A DNA stretch of 64,000 bases from Phytoactinopolyspora mesophila (GTDB taxonomy: Bacteria > Actinomycetota > Actinomycetes > Jiangellales > Jiangellaceae), in NCBI RefSeq assembly GCF_010122465.1, contig NZ_WLZY01000006.1, positions 274,409 to 338,408 on the forward strand, written 5' to 3'. Both the position numbers and the translations under genes were made by a program. Each line of letters begins with the position of its first letter. Within the stretch, counting starts at the first letter, position 1. The notes below the pieces were generated by a model. That model saw only the letters and a list, made by a program, of their open reading frames with translations. It was not told where the DNA came from and did no database searches. Positions 9,231 through 19,509 of this stretch are shown here, piece by piece.

Positions 9231-10550
9231 TCAGTTCTGGTACGGGCCGAGGACGTTGTCGGCCTGTTCCTGGGCGTGGCGCATGGCTTCCTCCGCCGTG
9301 GTATCGCCCACGATGGCGCCCTGGAGCGCGTCGGTGACGATCTCGTAGATCTGACCACGGGCATAGGTCGTGAGCTCCCGGACCGCGTATTCGAGCTGGT
9401 CACGAGCGACGGCTGCCTCCGGGAAGTCGGCGACGTACTCCTGCATCGCCTCGGTCTCCCAGGCCTCTGGCAACGGAGCAACGTACCCAGTCGCGATACC
9501 CCACTCGGCGGCCTGCTCCGGCTGGGTGAGGAAGCGGATCAACCGCATGGCGGCGATCTGCTCGGCCTCAGATGCGTCGGCGAAGAGGAAGAAGTTGCCG
9601 CCGCCGGTGGGCGAACCGCGGCGCACGCCCTCGGGCAACATGTCGACGCCGAAGTCGAACGACGCGTTGTCGCGAACGTTGGTGAGGTTGCCGGTGGTGG
9701 TCCAGATCATCGCGACCTGCTCCTGGAGGAAGTCCTCCGGGGTGGTGCCCCAGTCGACGATGCCGGGCGGGTGCACGCCGTGGTCCTGAGACAGGGACAA
9801 CCAGAACTCGAGAGCCTCGATCACCTGGGGCTGGTCGAGGTACACCTCGGTGCCATCCGCGCTGACGATCTCAACGTCGTTCTGGGTGGTGAACGCCTGG
9901 AAGAGCCAGTACGGGAAGCCGGATGACGGCATCTGGACACCCCAGCGCGCATCCGTTTCCGCTTGCACCTGCTCGGCGATCTCGATCATCTCGTCCCAGG
10001 TTTGCGGCGCGTGATCGGGATCGAGGCCGGCTTCCTCGAACAGGTCCTTGTTCCAGTACTGCACGATGGTCGAGCGCTGGAACGGGATACCCCAGGTCCG
10101 GCCTTCGGGGTCCCGGCTGTTGGCCATAAAGGCGTCGTAGAACGAATCGAGCCAGGCTCGTTCTTCATCCGTGGACACCACGTCGTCGAACGGCACGATC
10201 ATGTCGTCGTCGATCAGCTGGAACATGTCCGAAGACAGCAGCACGGAAGTCACCGGGGCGTCGCCACCGTCGACCGCGGTCTGCACCGCGACGATCGTCT
10301 CGTCATAGTTGCCGCTGTACACGGCTTGCACCGAGATCTCCGGGTTCTCACTCTCGAAGTCGTCGATCAGCCCGTCGACGACGTCCTGGAGCGGGCCCCC
10401 CACGGCGATCGGGTAGTACATCGTGATCTCGATCGGGTTGTCCGCCGTTGCTTCCTCGAGCGCGGATTCTCCGTCGTCCGATCCGCAGGCAGCGATCAAG
10501 AGCGCAAGCGCCGAGATTGCGGCGACCGCGGATGCCGGGCGTGTACGCAT
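9231..10550 (-). CDS. ugpB: Extracellular solute-binding lipoprotein, UgpB-like
   Basis: 439-aa CUT1-type binding protein. The signal peptide ends in the lipobox LLIAAC (Cys about residue 20) followed by the acidic linker GSDDGESALEE. The segment YSGNYDETIVAVQTAVDGG resembles the YKGNYEQ region of enteric UgpB, which supports glycerol-3-phosphate or a glycerophosphodiester as ligand. Start ATG 10550 was preferred over an ATG three codons upstream because the GAAGGG at about 10560-10565 then sits nine bases away. It begins 5 bp after the stop of the ATPase gene, so the two are translationally linked. Confidence 0.86.
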   Translation of the reverse strand: MRTRPASAVAAISALALLIAACGSDDGESALEEATADNPIEITMYYPIAVGGPLQDVVDGLIDDFESENPEISVQAVYSGNYDETIVAVQTAVDGGDAPVTSVLLSSDMFQLIDDDMIVPFDDVVSTDEERAWLDSFYDAFMANSRDPEGRTWGIPFQRSTIVQYWNKDLFEEAGLDPDHAPQTWDEMIEIAEQVQAETDARWGVQMPSSGFPYWLFQAFTTQNDVEIVSADGTEVYLDQPQVIEALEFWLSLSQDHGVHPPGIVDWGTTPEDFLQEQVAMIWTTTGNLTNVRDNASFDFGVDMLPEGVRRGSPTGGGNFFLFADASEAEQIAAMRLIRFLTQPEQAAEWGIATGYVAPLPEAWETEAMQEYVADFPEAAVARDQLEYAVRELTTYARGQIYEIVTDALQGAIVGDTTAEEAMRHAQEQADNVLGPYQN

Positions 10551-10555
10551 TCGTC

Positions 10556-11695
<1,140 letters not shown>

Positions 11696-11752
11696 CGCTC
11701 CCCTGTTCGTTGGTGCCCGGCGCGGCCTGACGCGCTGTACTATTCACGGCAA

Positions 11753-11766
11753 CTACATCGATTTAA
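11753..11766. promoter_or_regulatory. Operator-like palindrome upstream of the ugpC operon
   Basis: CTACATCGATTTAA matches the reverse complement of the site before the LacI gene at 12 of 14 positions. On the minus strand it overlaps a weak promoter-like arrangement (TTGCGT, about 16 bp, TAAATC), so binding would block transcription of ugpC. The rest of the 220-bp gap (11696-11915) shows no ORF and no clear terminator for the upstream MMPL gene. Confidence 0.6.
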
Positions 11767-11915
11767 CAAACCTGGAATGAAACGCAAGTGAACCGTGCAC
11801 CAGCAGTTCCGTCAACCCCCCACACCGAAAGAGACGATGTGAGACGAGCGCCGCCGCAACGGATGGGAAGGGACCCGAAGGCCCGGTAGCACCGTGTGCC
11901 CCGGCTGATCGGCCG

Positions 11916-14039
11916 CTAGTGGCTCAACTGCAACCGTCGCTGAACTCTACGCAGCGGACCGGGCGCCCACCAGTTGGCTCGGCCCATCAGCTTGAGCAGC
12001 GAGGGGACGAGCAGCATCCGGATGACCGTCGCGTCCAGCGCGAGGGCGAAGATCATCCCGATGCCGATGAATCTCATCATCTGGATACCTGACAACGCGA
12101 ACGCGCCCGTGACGACGATCAGCAACAGCGCCGCCGCCGTGATCACCCGCCCGGAACGGACCATCCCGGTGCGGATCGCAGTCTCGGTGTCTGCACCCTT
12201 GGAACGCGCCTCGACGATCCTGGACAGCAAGAACACCTCATAGTCGGTCGACAGCCCGAAGATCACCGCGGCCATGAGAACTATCACACCGATCTCCATC
12301 GGCTGCGGTGTCACATTGAGCAGGCCCGCGCCATGACCCTCGACGAAGATCCAGGTCAGAACCCCGAAGGTGGCCGACAGGCTGACCGCTGCCATGATCG
12401 CCGCCTTGATCGGCAGCACGATCGAACCGAAGGCGAGGAAGAGCAGGATGAAAGTGGCTCCGAGCAAGATGACCGCCATCAAGGGCAGCCGATCGGTGAT
12501 CGCGTCGAGGCTGTCCATGTCGACCGCGGTGGCGCCGCCGACCAGAAGTTCGACGCCGTCCGGCGGATCGATGTCGCGGATCGCGGCCACGGCATCCCGT
12601 GCATCCGCGCCAGCGGCGGCACCGTCGTAGCGAGCTTCGAACACCACCACGGAGGCCTCGACGGGGCTGGTGCGGTCGACCGCCGTCACCTCCGGCAGCG
12701 AGTCCACCTGGTCGGCGACGGCTGCGGTCGCGGCGGCGTCTAACGGACCGGACGAGGTGTCGCCACGCAGCACCACCTGGATGTTGTCTCCGCCGATGGC
12801 CGGGAACTCCGCGCTGAGATCCTCGATCGCTACCCGTGCCGGGTCACCCTCAGGAAGCACGCGCTCATCCGGCGAGCCGAACGTGGTGTTCAGGAACGGC
12901 GAGATCAAAAGCACCAAGACGGCGAGGATGGGCACCGAAACCAGGACGGGGCGACGCATGACACCATTGGCCAGTCGGGTCCAGAACCTCGTACGATCTT
13001 TGCCGCGGCTGCGGAACCAGGGTATCTGCCAGGCGTCAATCCGGTGCCCCATGAGAGCGAGCATCGCCGGCAGCGCGGTCAGAGCCACGATGGCGGCGAG
13101 CGTCACGGCCGTCATGCCGCCGTAGGCGAGTGAATTGAGGAAACTCTGCGGGAACAGCAACAGCGTGGACAGCGCCACCACAAGCAACAGCGCTGAGAAC
13201 GCGACGGTGCGCCCGGCGGTCGCCATAGTGTTGCGGACCGCGTCCTGGGCCGGAACGCCGGCGTCTCGTTCTTCGCGGAACCGGCTGACGATGAACAAGC
13301 CGTAGTCGATCGCCATCCCGAGACCGAGCAGCCCGGCGACATTGACGGCGAACTCGTTGACCTCGGTGACGTTCGCGACCAGCCGCAGAATGCCCAGCGC
13401 GATCGAGACCGTCAGCACCCCGATGAGCACCGGCAACGACGCGGCGACGACACCGCCGAAGATCACGATCAGCAAGAACATGACGACGGGCAAGGCAATG
13501 CCCTCGGCCAGGAAGAGGTCACGCTTGGTCTGGTCCGAGATCGCTGCCTCGACCGGGGCCGAGCCGGTGAGCGTTGTCCCGACACCGTCGACATAGAGCG
13601 CGTCCTCGACATCGGCGAGAATCGCCTGCTTCGCGGCTGTGTCTTCGCCGGAGAGCGTGACCAGTGCCAGCGCGCTTCGCCCGTCCTCGCTGATCAGGAA
13701 TGGCGCCTCGGTCTGCCAGTACGTGGTGACACTGGCCACGGCATGTTCGGGAAGATCAGCCAGCGCGGTGCCGACGGTGGCGGCAAACGTCTGCGAGTCT
13801 GCCCGCTCTCCTTCGGGCGCGGTGTACACGGCGACGACATCCGCGGTGGCGGTAGCCGGGTCTGACTGCATGGCGCGATGTGCGTGGACAGCCTCGCTGC
13901 CTGGGTCTTCGTAACCGCCCTGGCTCATGGCGTCGAAAACGCCGATCCCATACGTGCCGCCGAGCGTCGCCACGACGATCATGGTCGCGAGCACGATCGA
14001 CCGGCGCCGGGCTACGAACGATCCCCACCGCGCGAACAT
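11916..14039 (-). CDS. MMPL/RND-family membrane transporter
   Basis: 707-aa proton-driven exporter of the MMPL family, with about eleven to twelve membrane segments and two large extracellular loops. The first segment (residues 14-34) is followed by a loop, then a helix bundle containing GMAIDYGLFIVSRFREE. The second half repeats the arrangement with GLSTDYEVFLLSRIVEA. These Asp-Tyr pairs are the proton-relay signature of MMPL proteins, so the protein looks intact. Family members export lipids or polyketides; no biosynthetic gene nearby indicates the cargo. No Shine-Dalgarno precedes the ATG, but minus-strand TATCGT ends seven bases before it, fitting a leaderless transcript. Confidence 0.9.
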   Translation of the reverse strand: MFARWGSFVARRRSIVLATMIVVATLGGTYGIGVFDAMSQGGYEDPGSEAVHAHRAMQSDPATATADVVAVYTAPEGERADSQTFAATVGTALADLPEHAVASVTTYWQTEAPFLISEDGRSALALVTLSGEDTAAKQAILADVEDALYVDGVGTTLTGSAPVEAAISDQTKRDLFLAEGIALPVVMFLLIVIFGGVVAASLPVLIGVLTVSIALGILRLVANVTEVNEFAVNVAGLLGLGMAIDYGLFIVSRFREERDAGVPAQDAVRNTMATAGRTVAFSALLLVVALSTLLLFPQSFLNSLAYGGMTAVTLAAIVALTALPAMLALMGHRIDAWQIPWFRSRGKDRTRFWTRLANGVMRRPVLVSVPILAVLVLLISPFLNTTFGSPDERVLPEGDPARVAIEDLSAEFPAIGGDNIQVVLRGDTSSGPLDAAATAAVADQVDSLPEVTAVDRTSPVEASVVVFEARYDGAAAGADARDAVAAIRDIDPPDGVELLVGGATAVDMDSLDAITDRLPLMAVILLGATFILLFLAFGSIVLPIKAAIMAAVSLSATFGVLTWIFVEGHGAGLLNVTPQPMEIGVIVLMAAVIFGLSTDYEVFLLSRIVEARSKGADTETAIRTGMVRSGRVITAAALLLIVVTGAFALSGIQMMRFIGIGMIFALALDATVIRMLLVPSLLKLMGRANWWAPGPLRRVQRRLQLSH

Positions 14040-14046
14040 ATGAGAG

Positions 14047-14052
14047 ACGATA
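14047..14052 (-). promoter_or_regulatory. Putative -10 box (TATCGT) for a leaderless MMPL transcript
   Basis: On the minus strand TATCGT is separated by seven bases from the MMPL start codon. TANNNT at this distance is the pattern of leaderless promoters in actinobacteria. The site lies just before the best start of the divergent zinc-ribbon gene, leaving almost no intergenic DNA. Confidence 0.45.
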
Positions 14053-14057
14053 TCGGG

Positions 14058-14294
14058 GTGAACGAGGCGATTGAGACGTGGCCGGACGGAGACTGGGTGG
14101 TCCGCAGTATCACCGGGAGCGCGTCAACGAAACCGTACCGCTGCCCGGGGTGTGACCAGCTCATCCGGCCGGCAACACCACACGTCGTGGCCTGGCCGGC
14201 CGAGAGCACGTCGTTCACCGGTGCCGGCATCGACGAACGTCGCCACTGGCACACGGGCTGCTGGCGAGCCCGCCATCGCCGCCGACGCAGCTGA
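14058..14294 (+). CDS. Small actinobacterial zinc-ribbon-like protein
   Basis: 78-aa protein with a clear C-terminal metal-binding motif: YRCPGCDQLI followed by HVVAWP and then RRHWHTGCWRARHRRR. The CxxC...H...HxxC spacing suggests a single zinc site, and the Arg-rich tail suggests contact with nucleic acid. Small proteins of this composition are widespread in actinobacteria but have no established role that I know of. Start GTG 14058 is chosen because the ATG at 14040 would leave no DNA between it and the divergent MMPL start; the latter cannot be excluded. The 3' end runs into a tandem repeat. Confidence 0.75.
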   Translation: MNEAIETWPDGDWVVRSITGSASTKPYRCPGCDQLIRPATPHVVAWPAESTSFTGAGIDERRHWHTGCWRARHRRRRS

Positions 14295-14368
14295 GTGTTC
14301 AACAGGGCGCGCGACCGCCGCCGACCCAGGTGAGTGTTCACCGGGCACGCGACCGCCGCGGACGCAGC
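14281..14368. repeat. Two and a half copies of a 38-39 bp tandem repeat
   Basis: The unit beginning GCCGACGCAGCTGAGTGTTC recurs at 14281, 14320 and (partly) 14358 with a few changes. The first copy carries the last codons and TGA of the zinc-ribbon gene; the others fill the space up to the end of the coiled-coil gene. It looks like a local duplication of a gene end. Confidence 0.75.
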
Positions 14369-14391
14369 TGAGGTGGTGAGCTAACTACGAC

Positions 14392-15684
14392 CTACTTGTC
14401 GTCGATCACTTCTGCTTCAACCACGTTGTCGTCGCCGGATCCGGCGCCAGGAGCGGCCTCCAAGCCCGGTGCACCGACCCCACCGAGCAGGCTGCGCAGC
14501 TGGTTGAGGTGCGAGCTGATGCCATCGCGCTGCCGAGTCAGCTCGGCGACCTCGCGCTTTGCGGCAGTCACGCTCTGGTGTGCCTCGGCCTTGGCCTCGG
14601 ACAGTTGCTTCTCAGCCTGCTGCTTGGCATCGCTGATGAGGTTGTCCGCGTTGCGGCGGGCACTGGCCAAGAGCGCCTTGGCTTGTTCGTCGGCGTCGCG
14701 GCGGACCTTCTCGGCGCGTTCCTGCGCAGACTTGGCGCGGGCGTCGGCATCGCCGGCGCGGGTCTCGGCCTCGGCCACCATCTTCTGTGTCTCGGCAACC
14801 GCGGACTCGTGCCGCTCGCTGATCTCGCGCTCCAGCTGTTCGCGCTTGGCGACCAGCGTCAGCTCCAGGTCGGTGAGTTCCTTGTCGGCGCGGGCGCGGG
14901 CGTCGTCCAGCCTGCTCTGCGCTTCGGCCTTCATCTCCTCGACCTCTTGCTGCGTGGACTTGCGCAGCTCTTCGACATCACGCTTGGTGTTGTTGCGCAG
15001 CTCCTCGGCCTCGCGCTTGGCGGTGGCCCGAAGCTCCGCTACCTCGCGCTCGCCCGCTGCCCGCACCCGGTTGAGCTCGCGCTCGGCGTTGGCCTTGCGC
15101 TCGCTGACCTCGTGCTCGACCGACGAGCGGATCTTGGCCGCCTCGCGCTTGGCGCTGTCGACCATCTCTTCGGCTTCGCGAGATGCCGAAGAACGCAACT
15201 CCTCTGCCTCTACTCGAGCGTCGTCGACCATTTCCTCGGCGGTCCGGCGGGCATTGACTCGGAGTTCGGACGCGTCGCTCTCGGCAGCCGCGCGCATCTC
15301 CGATGCCTCGGCCTGAGCCTCCGCACGCATCTCGGAGGCCTCGCTGTCAGCCTGAGCCACGAGCTCGCTCGCCTGCTCCTCCGCCAGCCTCAGCAACTGC
15401 TCGATGCGGGCGCCCAGCCCGGAGTACGACGGCCGTTCGACCTCGCGAAGTTCGGTCGTGGCCTCAGCTAGCTCCTGTCGCAGCCGCACGACCTGCTTGT
15501 CGAGATCAGATGCACGGCTGCGTACCTGTGCAAGCGTCGCCTCGAGCTGCCGGACGTGCTGCTCGACTTGAATACGGTCGTAGCCACGCATCGCGATGGT
15601 GAATCCACCTGTGGGTGAGCTGTCGAAGATCGACAGGCCGTCCGAACCCGATTCGCTGATGGCTACTTCTTGTACCTCGCTCAT
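14392..15684 (-). CDS. DivIVA-like long coiled-coil (cytoskeletal/polarity) protein
   Basis: 430-aa protein. After a short variable N-terminus, residues about 28-50 (FTIAMRGYDRIQVEQHVRQL) form the DivIVA-like membrane-curvature/assembly segment. From about residue 50 to 385 it is almost uninterrupted coiled coil with very regular Ala/Glu/Arg repeats (for example EAEELRSSASREAEEMVDSA). The C-terminal ~40 residues are Gly/Ala rich and end in an acidic patch. Related actinobacterial proteins (DivIVA, Scy and FilP class) organise polar growth and chromosome or wall positioning. The start has GAGGGAG upstream and is monocistronic. I cannot say which of these classes it belongs to. Confidence 0.8.
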   Translation of the reverse strand: MSEVQEVAISESGSDGLSIFDSSPTGGFTIAMRGYDRIQVEQHVRQLEATLAQVRSRASDLDKQVVRLRQELAEATTELREVERPSYSGLGARIEQLLRLAEEQASELVAQADSEASEMRAEAQAEASEMRAAAESDASELRVNARRTAEEMVDDARVEAEELRSSASREAEEMVDSAKREAAKIRSSVEHEVSERKANAERELNRVRAAGEREVAELRATAKREAEELRNNTKRDVEELRKSTQQEVEEMKAEAQSRLDDARARADKELTDLELTLVAKREQLEREISERHESAVAETQKMVAEAETRAGDADARAKSAQERAEKVRRDADEQAKALLASARRNADNLISDAKQQAEKQLSEAKAEAHQSVTAAKREVAELTRQRDGISSHLNQLRSLLGGVGAPGLEAAPGAGSGDDNVVEAEVIDDK

Positions 15685-15747
15685 GGTCTCCCTCGTCGGG
15701 GGTGCGGCCCGACCCGGGGCCGCACGTGTCTCGGTCCTACAGTTAGA

Positions 15748-15783
15748 TCAATATTGACGTTGATCATGTCATCACGATCAACG
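15748..15783. promoter_or_regulatory. Palindrome cluster in the divergent promoter region
   Basis: The 259-bp region between the coiled-coil gene and the epimerase contains a perfect 10-bp palindrome TCAATATTGA (15748-15757) followed by CGTTGAT (15758-15764) and its inverted copy ATCAACG (15777-15783). It is the most AT-rich spot in the neighbourhood and plausibly holds promoters and a binding site. No regulator is assigned. Confidence 0.35.
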
Positions 15784-15943
15784 TGTCATGATCGCACTTG
15801 AGCTGCTTCCGGGATCCCCCGTCGCAATCGCCTCGCCGCCCAGACAAACAGTACTCGCCTACGGTAGTGGTCCGTAGGCGTGCCCACCACCCCTCAAGGG
15901 GCAGAACTGTAAATATCTCCGCGTGTCGGTGAGTATTGTGGTC

Positions 15944-16372
15944 ATGTCTGTCTTCACGACGATCGATCATGTCGGGATAGCTGTTCAAGATCTGGACGAT
16001 TCGATCTCTTGGTACCAGAACACCTTCGGCATGGAAGTGGTCCATATCGAGGAGAACGAGGAGCAAGGCGTCCGCGAGGCCATGCTGCGTGTCTCCGGCG
16101 AGGATGCCGGCGCTCAGATCCAGTTACTGGCTCCGTTGCGCCCCGACTCGCCGATCGCGAAGTTTCTCGACCGGTCCGGCCCCGGGATGCAGCAGCTCGC
16201 CTACCGGGTCGCCGATGTCGCGGCCGCCGCGGCGGAACTGCGAGGCCGCGGTCTGAGGTTGTTGTACGACGAGCCACGGCGCGGCACTGGTGGATCGCTG
16301 GTCAACTTCATCCATCCCAAGGACGCGGGCGGTGTCCTCGTGGAGCTGGTTCAGCAGCCGCGCGCCCACTGA
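15944..16372 (+). CDS. mce: Methylmalonyl-CoA epimerase (VOC family)
   Basis: 142-aa glyoxalase-fold enzyme that epimerises (2S)- and (2R)-methylmalonyl-CoA, linking propionyl-CoA carboxylation to the B12-dependent mutase. The paired beta-alpha-beta-beta-beta modules are visible, with metal-ligand candidates His9 (IDHVGIAV), a Gln in AQIQLLAP, a Gln in MQQLAYRV and Glu in VLVELVQ. The QQ in place of the HH seen in many homologues should be noted. ATG 15944 is chosen over GTG 15923. It is followed 24 bp later by a thiolase and then meaB, a typical acyl-CoA cluster. Confidence 0.88.
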   Translation: MSVFTTIDHVGIAVQDLDDSISWYQNTFGMEVVHIEENEEQGVREAMLRVSGEDAGAQIQLLAPLRPDSPIAKFLDRSGPGMQQLAYRVADVAAAAAELRGRGLRLLYDEPRRGTGGSLVNFIHPKDAGGVLVELVQQPRAH

Positions 16373-16395
16373 CCTGAGCGCGTTACCCTGATCGT

Positions 16396-17571
16396 ATGGC
16401 GGTCATAGTTGGCGGTGCGCGCACGCCGATCGGTAGGTTGCTCGGCTCCTTGTCGCAGTTCTCGGCGACCGATCTCGGCGGATTCGCGATCAAGGCAGCG
16501 TTGGAGCGATCCGGGGTGGCGCCGGATACCGTCGAATACGTGATCATGGGTCAGGTGCTCACGGCAGGCTGCGGGCAGATTCCAGCCCGGCAGGCCGCGG
16601 TCAAAGCCGGTGTGCCGATGACGGTGCCGGCGCTGACGGTGAACAAGGTGTGTCTGTCAGGTATCGATGCCATCGCATTGGCAGATCAGCTCATCCGGGC
16701 CGGCGAGTTCGACGTCGTGGTGGCCGGCGGCATGGAGTCGATGAGCCAGGCCCCGCATCTGCTGCCGGGTTCCCGGACCGGCCACAAGTACGGCGACGCG
16801 TCACTGGTCGACCACATGGCCTACGACGGCCTGTATGACGCTTTCACCGATCAAGCCATGGGTGCGCTGACCGAAGCGTGCAACACGTCGGGGCTCGGCC
16901 TGACCAGGGAGGAGCAGGACGCTTTCGCGGCCCGTTCTCACCAGCGCGCCGCCCAGGCGTGGAAGGACGGCACCTTCGACGAAGAAGTAGTACCGGTAGA
17001 GATCCCGCAGCGTAAAGGCGAACCGGTCGTGTTCGATTCGGACGAGGGGATCCGCGCCGACACCACTGTGGAGTCCCTCGGGCGATTGCGCCCGGCCTTC
17101 CAGTCCGATGGCACGATCACAGCCGGGTCGGCTTCGCAGATCTCCGACGGCGCCTGTGCGGTGGTGGTGATGAGCGAGGCCAAGGCGGCCGAGCTCGGAC
17201 TGGAACCGCTCGCCTCGATCGGTGCGCATGGCGTGGTGGCCGGTCCTGACTCCACCCTGCAGAGCCAGCCGGCCGCGGCCATCCGGGCGGCATGCGCCCG
17301 GGAGGGCGTCGACCCGGCCGCGCTGGACGTCGTGGAGATCAACGAAGCCTTCGCGGCCGTCGGTATCGCATCCACCAGAGAGCTCGGCATCGATCCTGAC
17401 CTGGTCAACGTCAACGGTGGTGCTATCGCTATGGGCCATCCGATCGGCATGTCTGGAGCGCGTCTTGTGCTGCATCTTGCGCTGGAACTGCGCCGCCGTG
17501 GCGGCGGAACGGGTGCCGCGGCGCTGTGCGGTGGTGGCGGTCAGGGCGATGCGCTGGTGCTGAACGCGTGA
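16396..17571 (+). CDS. Acetyl-CoA C-acetyltransferase (thiolase)
   Basis: 391-aa thiolase catalysing reversible condensation or cleavage of acetoacetyl-CoA or a longer 3-ketoacyl-CoA. The nucleophilic Cys86 is in NKVCLSG. The C-terminal motifs [15 protein letters not shown] and CGGGGQGDA supply the remaining catalytic residues. There is no Shine-Dalgarno; TACCCT ends six bases before ATG 16396, a leaderless-type arrangement that would give it a promoter separate from mce. The stop overlaps the meaB GTG. It may supply acetyl-CoA or acetoacetyl-CoA to butyryl/isobutyryl metabolism with the mutase at 22-24 kb. Confidence 0.92.
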   Translation: MAVIVGGARTPIGRLLGSLSQFSATDLGGFAIKAALERSGVAPDTVEYVIMGQVLTAGCGQIPARQAAVKAGVPMTVPALTVNKVCLSGIDAIALADQLIRAGEFDVVVAGGMESMSQAPHLLPGSRTGHKYGDASLVDHMAYDGLYDAFTDQAMGALTEACNTSGLGLTREEQDAFAARSHQRAAQAWKDGTFDEEVVPVEIPQRKGEPVVFDSDEGIRADTTVESLGRLRPAFQSDGTITAGSASQISDGACAVVVMSEAKAAELGLEPLASIGAHGVVAGPDSTLQSQPAAAIRAACAREGVDPAALDVVEINEAFAAVGIASTRELGIDPDLVNVNGGAIAMGHPIGMSGARLVLHLALELRRRGGGTGAAALCGGGGQGDALVLNA

Positions 17572-18512
17572 ACGTCGATGAGTTGGTCAAGCGGGCCCGC
17601 GACGGCGATCCGCGTGCCGTGGCCAGGATGATCTCCCTGGTTGAAAACGACGCTCCGCAGTTGCAGGAGCTGATGGCGGCGATCGTCGCGCACGCCGGCA
17701 CAGCCGCGGTCATCGGCATCACCGGCTCGCCCGGCGTGGGCAAGTCAACTATGACTTCCGCGCTGGTCAAGGCCTTCCGCGCACAGGAACGCCGGGTCGG
17801 TGTGCTGGCCGTCGACCCGTCGTCGCCGTTCACTGGTGGTGCCCTGCTGGGCGACCGGGTGCGGATGCAGGACCACGCGATGGACTCCGGCGTCTATATC
17901 CGTTCCATGGCCACTCGAGGCCACCTCGGCGGGCTGTCCGCAGCGACGCCTCAGGCGGTACGAGTGCTCGACGCGGCCGGGTGCGACGTCGTCTTGGTCG
18001 AGACCGTCGGGGTCGGGCAGTCCGAGGTCGAGGTCGCGGCTCTGGCCGACACCACCATCGTGTTGCTGGCTCCCGGCATGGGCGACGGTATCCAGGCCGC
18101 CAAGGCCGGCATCCTCGAAGTGGGCGACATTTTCGGGGTGAACAAAGCCGATCACGACGGCGCCGACCACGTCGTCCGCGACCTGAAGAACATGACGCGG
18201 ATGGTGGAGCGCGATCCCGGCGACTGGCGCCAGCCCATCGTCGCCACCGTCGCCTCGACCGGCCAGGGGATCGACGATCTCGTCGATGCGATCAGCAAGC
18301 ATCGCGACTGGCTGGCCGAGTCGGGTGAGCTGGAGCGGCGCCGGCGCGCCCGGGTGCGAGACGAGATCGAGGCGCTCGCGCTCGCGACACTCCGGCAGCG
18401 GTTCGCCGATCTTCACGGCGACGAACGGCTCGACACGTTGGCGGACAAAGTTCTCCTCGGCGAGCTTGACCCGTACTCTGCTGCCGGGGAGATCGTGGCG
18501 GCTGTGTCATGA
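17568..18512 (+). CDS. meaB: MeaB-type G3E GTPase, chaperone of a B12-dependent acyl-CoA mutase
   Basis: 314-aa P-loop GTPase that protects and reloads adenosylcobalamin in methylmalonyl- or isobutyryl-CoA mutase. The Walker A motif is [12 protein letters not shown] (about residues 48-59). The switch region [18 protein letters not shown] and ETVGVGQSE follow, with the base-recognition motif NKAD. The C-terminal dimerisation arm is present. GTG 17568 overlaps the thiolase stop (GTGA), so the two are co-translated; the open frame upstream lies inside the thiolase. The partner mutase in this window is the IcmA-like protein 3.6 kb downstream. Confidence 0.93.
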   Translation: MNVDELVKRARDGDPRAVARMISLVENDAPQLQELMAAIVAHAGTAAVIGITGSPGVGKSTMTSALVKAFRAQERRVGVLAVDPSSPFTGGALLGDRVRMQDHAMDSGVYIRSMATRGHLGGLSAATPQAVRVLDAAGCDVVLVETVGVGQSEVEVAALADTTIVLLAPGMGDGIQAAKAGILEVGDIFGVNKADHDGADHVVRDLKNMTRMVERDPGDWRQPIVATVASTGQGIDDLVDAISKHRDWLAESGELERRRRARVRDEIEALALATLRQRFADLHGDERLDTLADKVLLGELDPYSAAGEIVAAVS

Positions 18513-18649
18513 TCGAGAGTGGTAGATTTCGGCGTGGCGTCCGGACAGGGGCAGCCTTTGTGCGGTAGAAATCCAGGATGGCGGTCTTGTGACCTCGAGA
18601 TCCGTCAACGCATCGTGACCATCAGGGGCCAGCAGAAAGGAGGGCGGCG

Positions 18650-18802
18650 GTGAAGAAAGCGCTGATCATCTTGCTCATCGCATTCGTGGTGTACTTCCTG
18701 CTGGCCGAGCCCGAAGGAATGGCCGCGATATTCACCAGCATCGGGTCGTGGTTCGCCGATCTGTTCAACGCCATCATCACGTTCTTCACTGAACTGTTCT
18801 AG
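18650..18802 (+). CDS. 50-residue small membrane protein
   Basis: A short gene starting at GTG 18650, preceded by a strong AAGGAGGG at about 18637. The product begins MKKALIILLIAFVVYFLLAE, one clear membrane helix, and then an amphipathic aromatic-rich tail ending FFTELF. It lies 11 bp before the PH-domain gene and is probably co-transcribed with it and marR. The strong ribosome-binding site and the hydrophobic pattern make it convincing despite its size. Its function is unknown; it may be an accessory subunit of the neighbouring membrane protein. Confidence 0.7.
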   Translation: MKKALIILLIAFVVYFLLAEPEGMAAIFTSIGSWFADLFNAIITFFTELF

Positions 18803-18813
18803 GGCGTGGACTC

Positions 18814-19500
18814 GTGCGCACGCCGAGGGACCTGCTCGACGGTCTGACCGACCGGTTCGTGCGTTGGCTGGACCGGGTCGCCGAAGACGGCCTCATCCGG
18901 CTCCTGTGGTGGCGGGTCAAGTCCTGGTTCGGTCACCGCATGGTGGCGCGCAAGCTCGTGTCCGGGGAACGGATCATCGTCGAGGTATGCCACAGCGCGA
19001 TCCTCTACGTGGTGCCTGTCCTGATCGGGCTGGCCGGTCTGATTCTCGGCATCGTCATGGTGCCGTTCGTATCGGCCAACGTCGCGTGGTTCGGAATCCT
19101 GGTGTCGCTCGGTCTCATCGGATACAGCTTCGGCAGATCGCTGTACATCGCCCGAGACAGGTTCGTCGTCACCGATTCCCGGGTCTTTCGCGTCTGGGGC
19201 CTGTTCTCGTTGCACGAGGCCGAGATGGAGATCGTCCGGTTGCTGGACATCACGGTGAGCCGCCCGTGGTACCTGCGACTGTTCGGGTCCGGGCACCTGG
19301 TGCTGGAGAACGCTGCCCAGCAGCAAGGGCTTCGAGACATCGTGTATATCCCGCACCCGCACGGCCTCGCCCGGGTGATTCACAAACGGCGCCGGGAGAT
19401 GAGCGGCGCCGGCCCGAAACCACCCGAGAAGAAGAAGCCCAACCCGCGGCGACCTGACCATCCGGCCACTAACCGGCCGGTGACGGCTCGCCGGAGGTGA
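18814..19500 (+). CDS. Membrane protein with bacterial PH domain
   Basis: 228-aa protein. An amphipathic N-terminal region (residues 1-55) precedes two membrane segments (about 65-110, ILYVVPVLIGLAGLILGIV and WFGILVSLGLIGYSFG). A YdbS-like bacterial PH domain follows (about 112-185: RFVVTDSRVFRVWGLFSLHE through HLVLENAAQQQGLRDIVYIP). The tail from 190 is Pro/Lys/Arg rich and probably disordered. It sits between the 50-aa membrane protein and marR on one transcript. The role is unknown; the domain usually mediates membrane-associated assembly. Confidence 0.8.
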   Translation: MRTPRDLLDGLTDRFVRWLDRVAEDGLIRLLWWRVKSWFGHRMVARKLVSGERIIVEVCHSAILYVVPVLIGLAGLILGIVMVPFVSANVAWFGILVSLGLIGYSFGRSLYIARDRFVVTDSRVFRVWGLFSLHEAEMEIVRLLDITVSRPWYLRLFGSGHLVLENAAQQQGLRDIVYIPHPHGLARVIHKRRREMSGAGPKPPEKKKPNPRRPDHPATNRPVTARRR

Positions 19501-19509
19501 GGAGGGACT

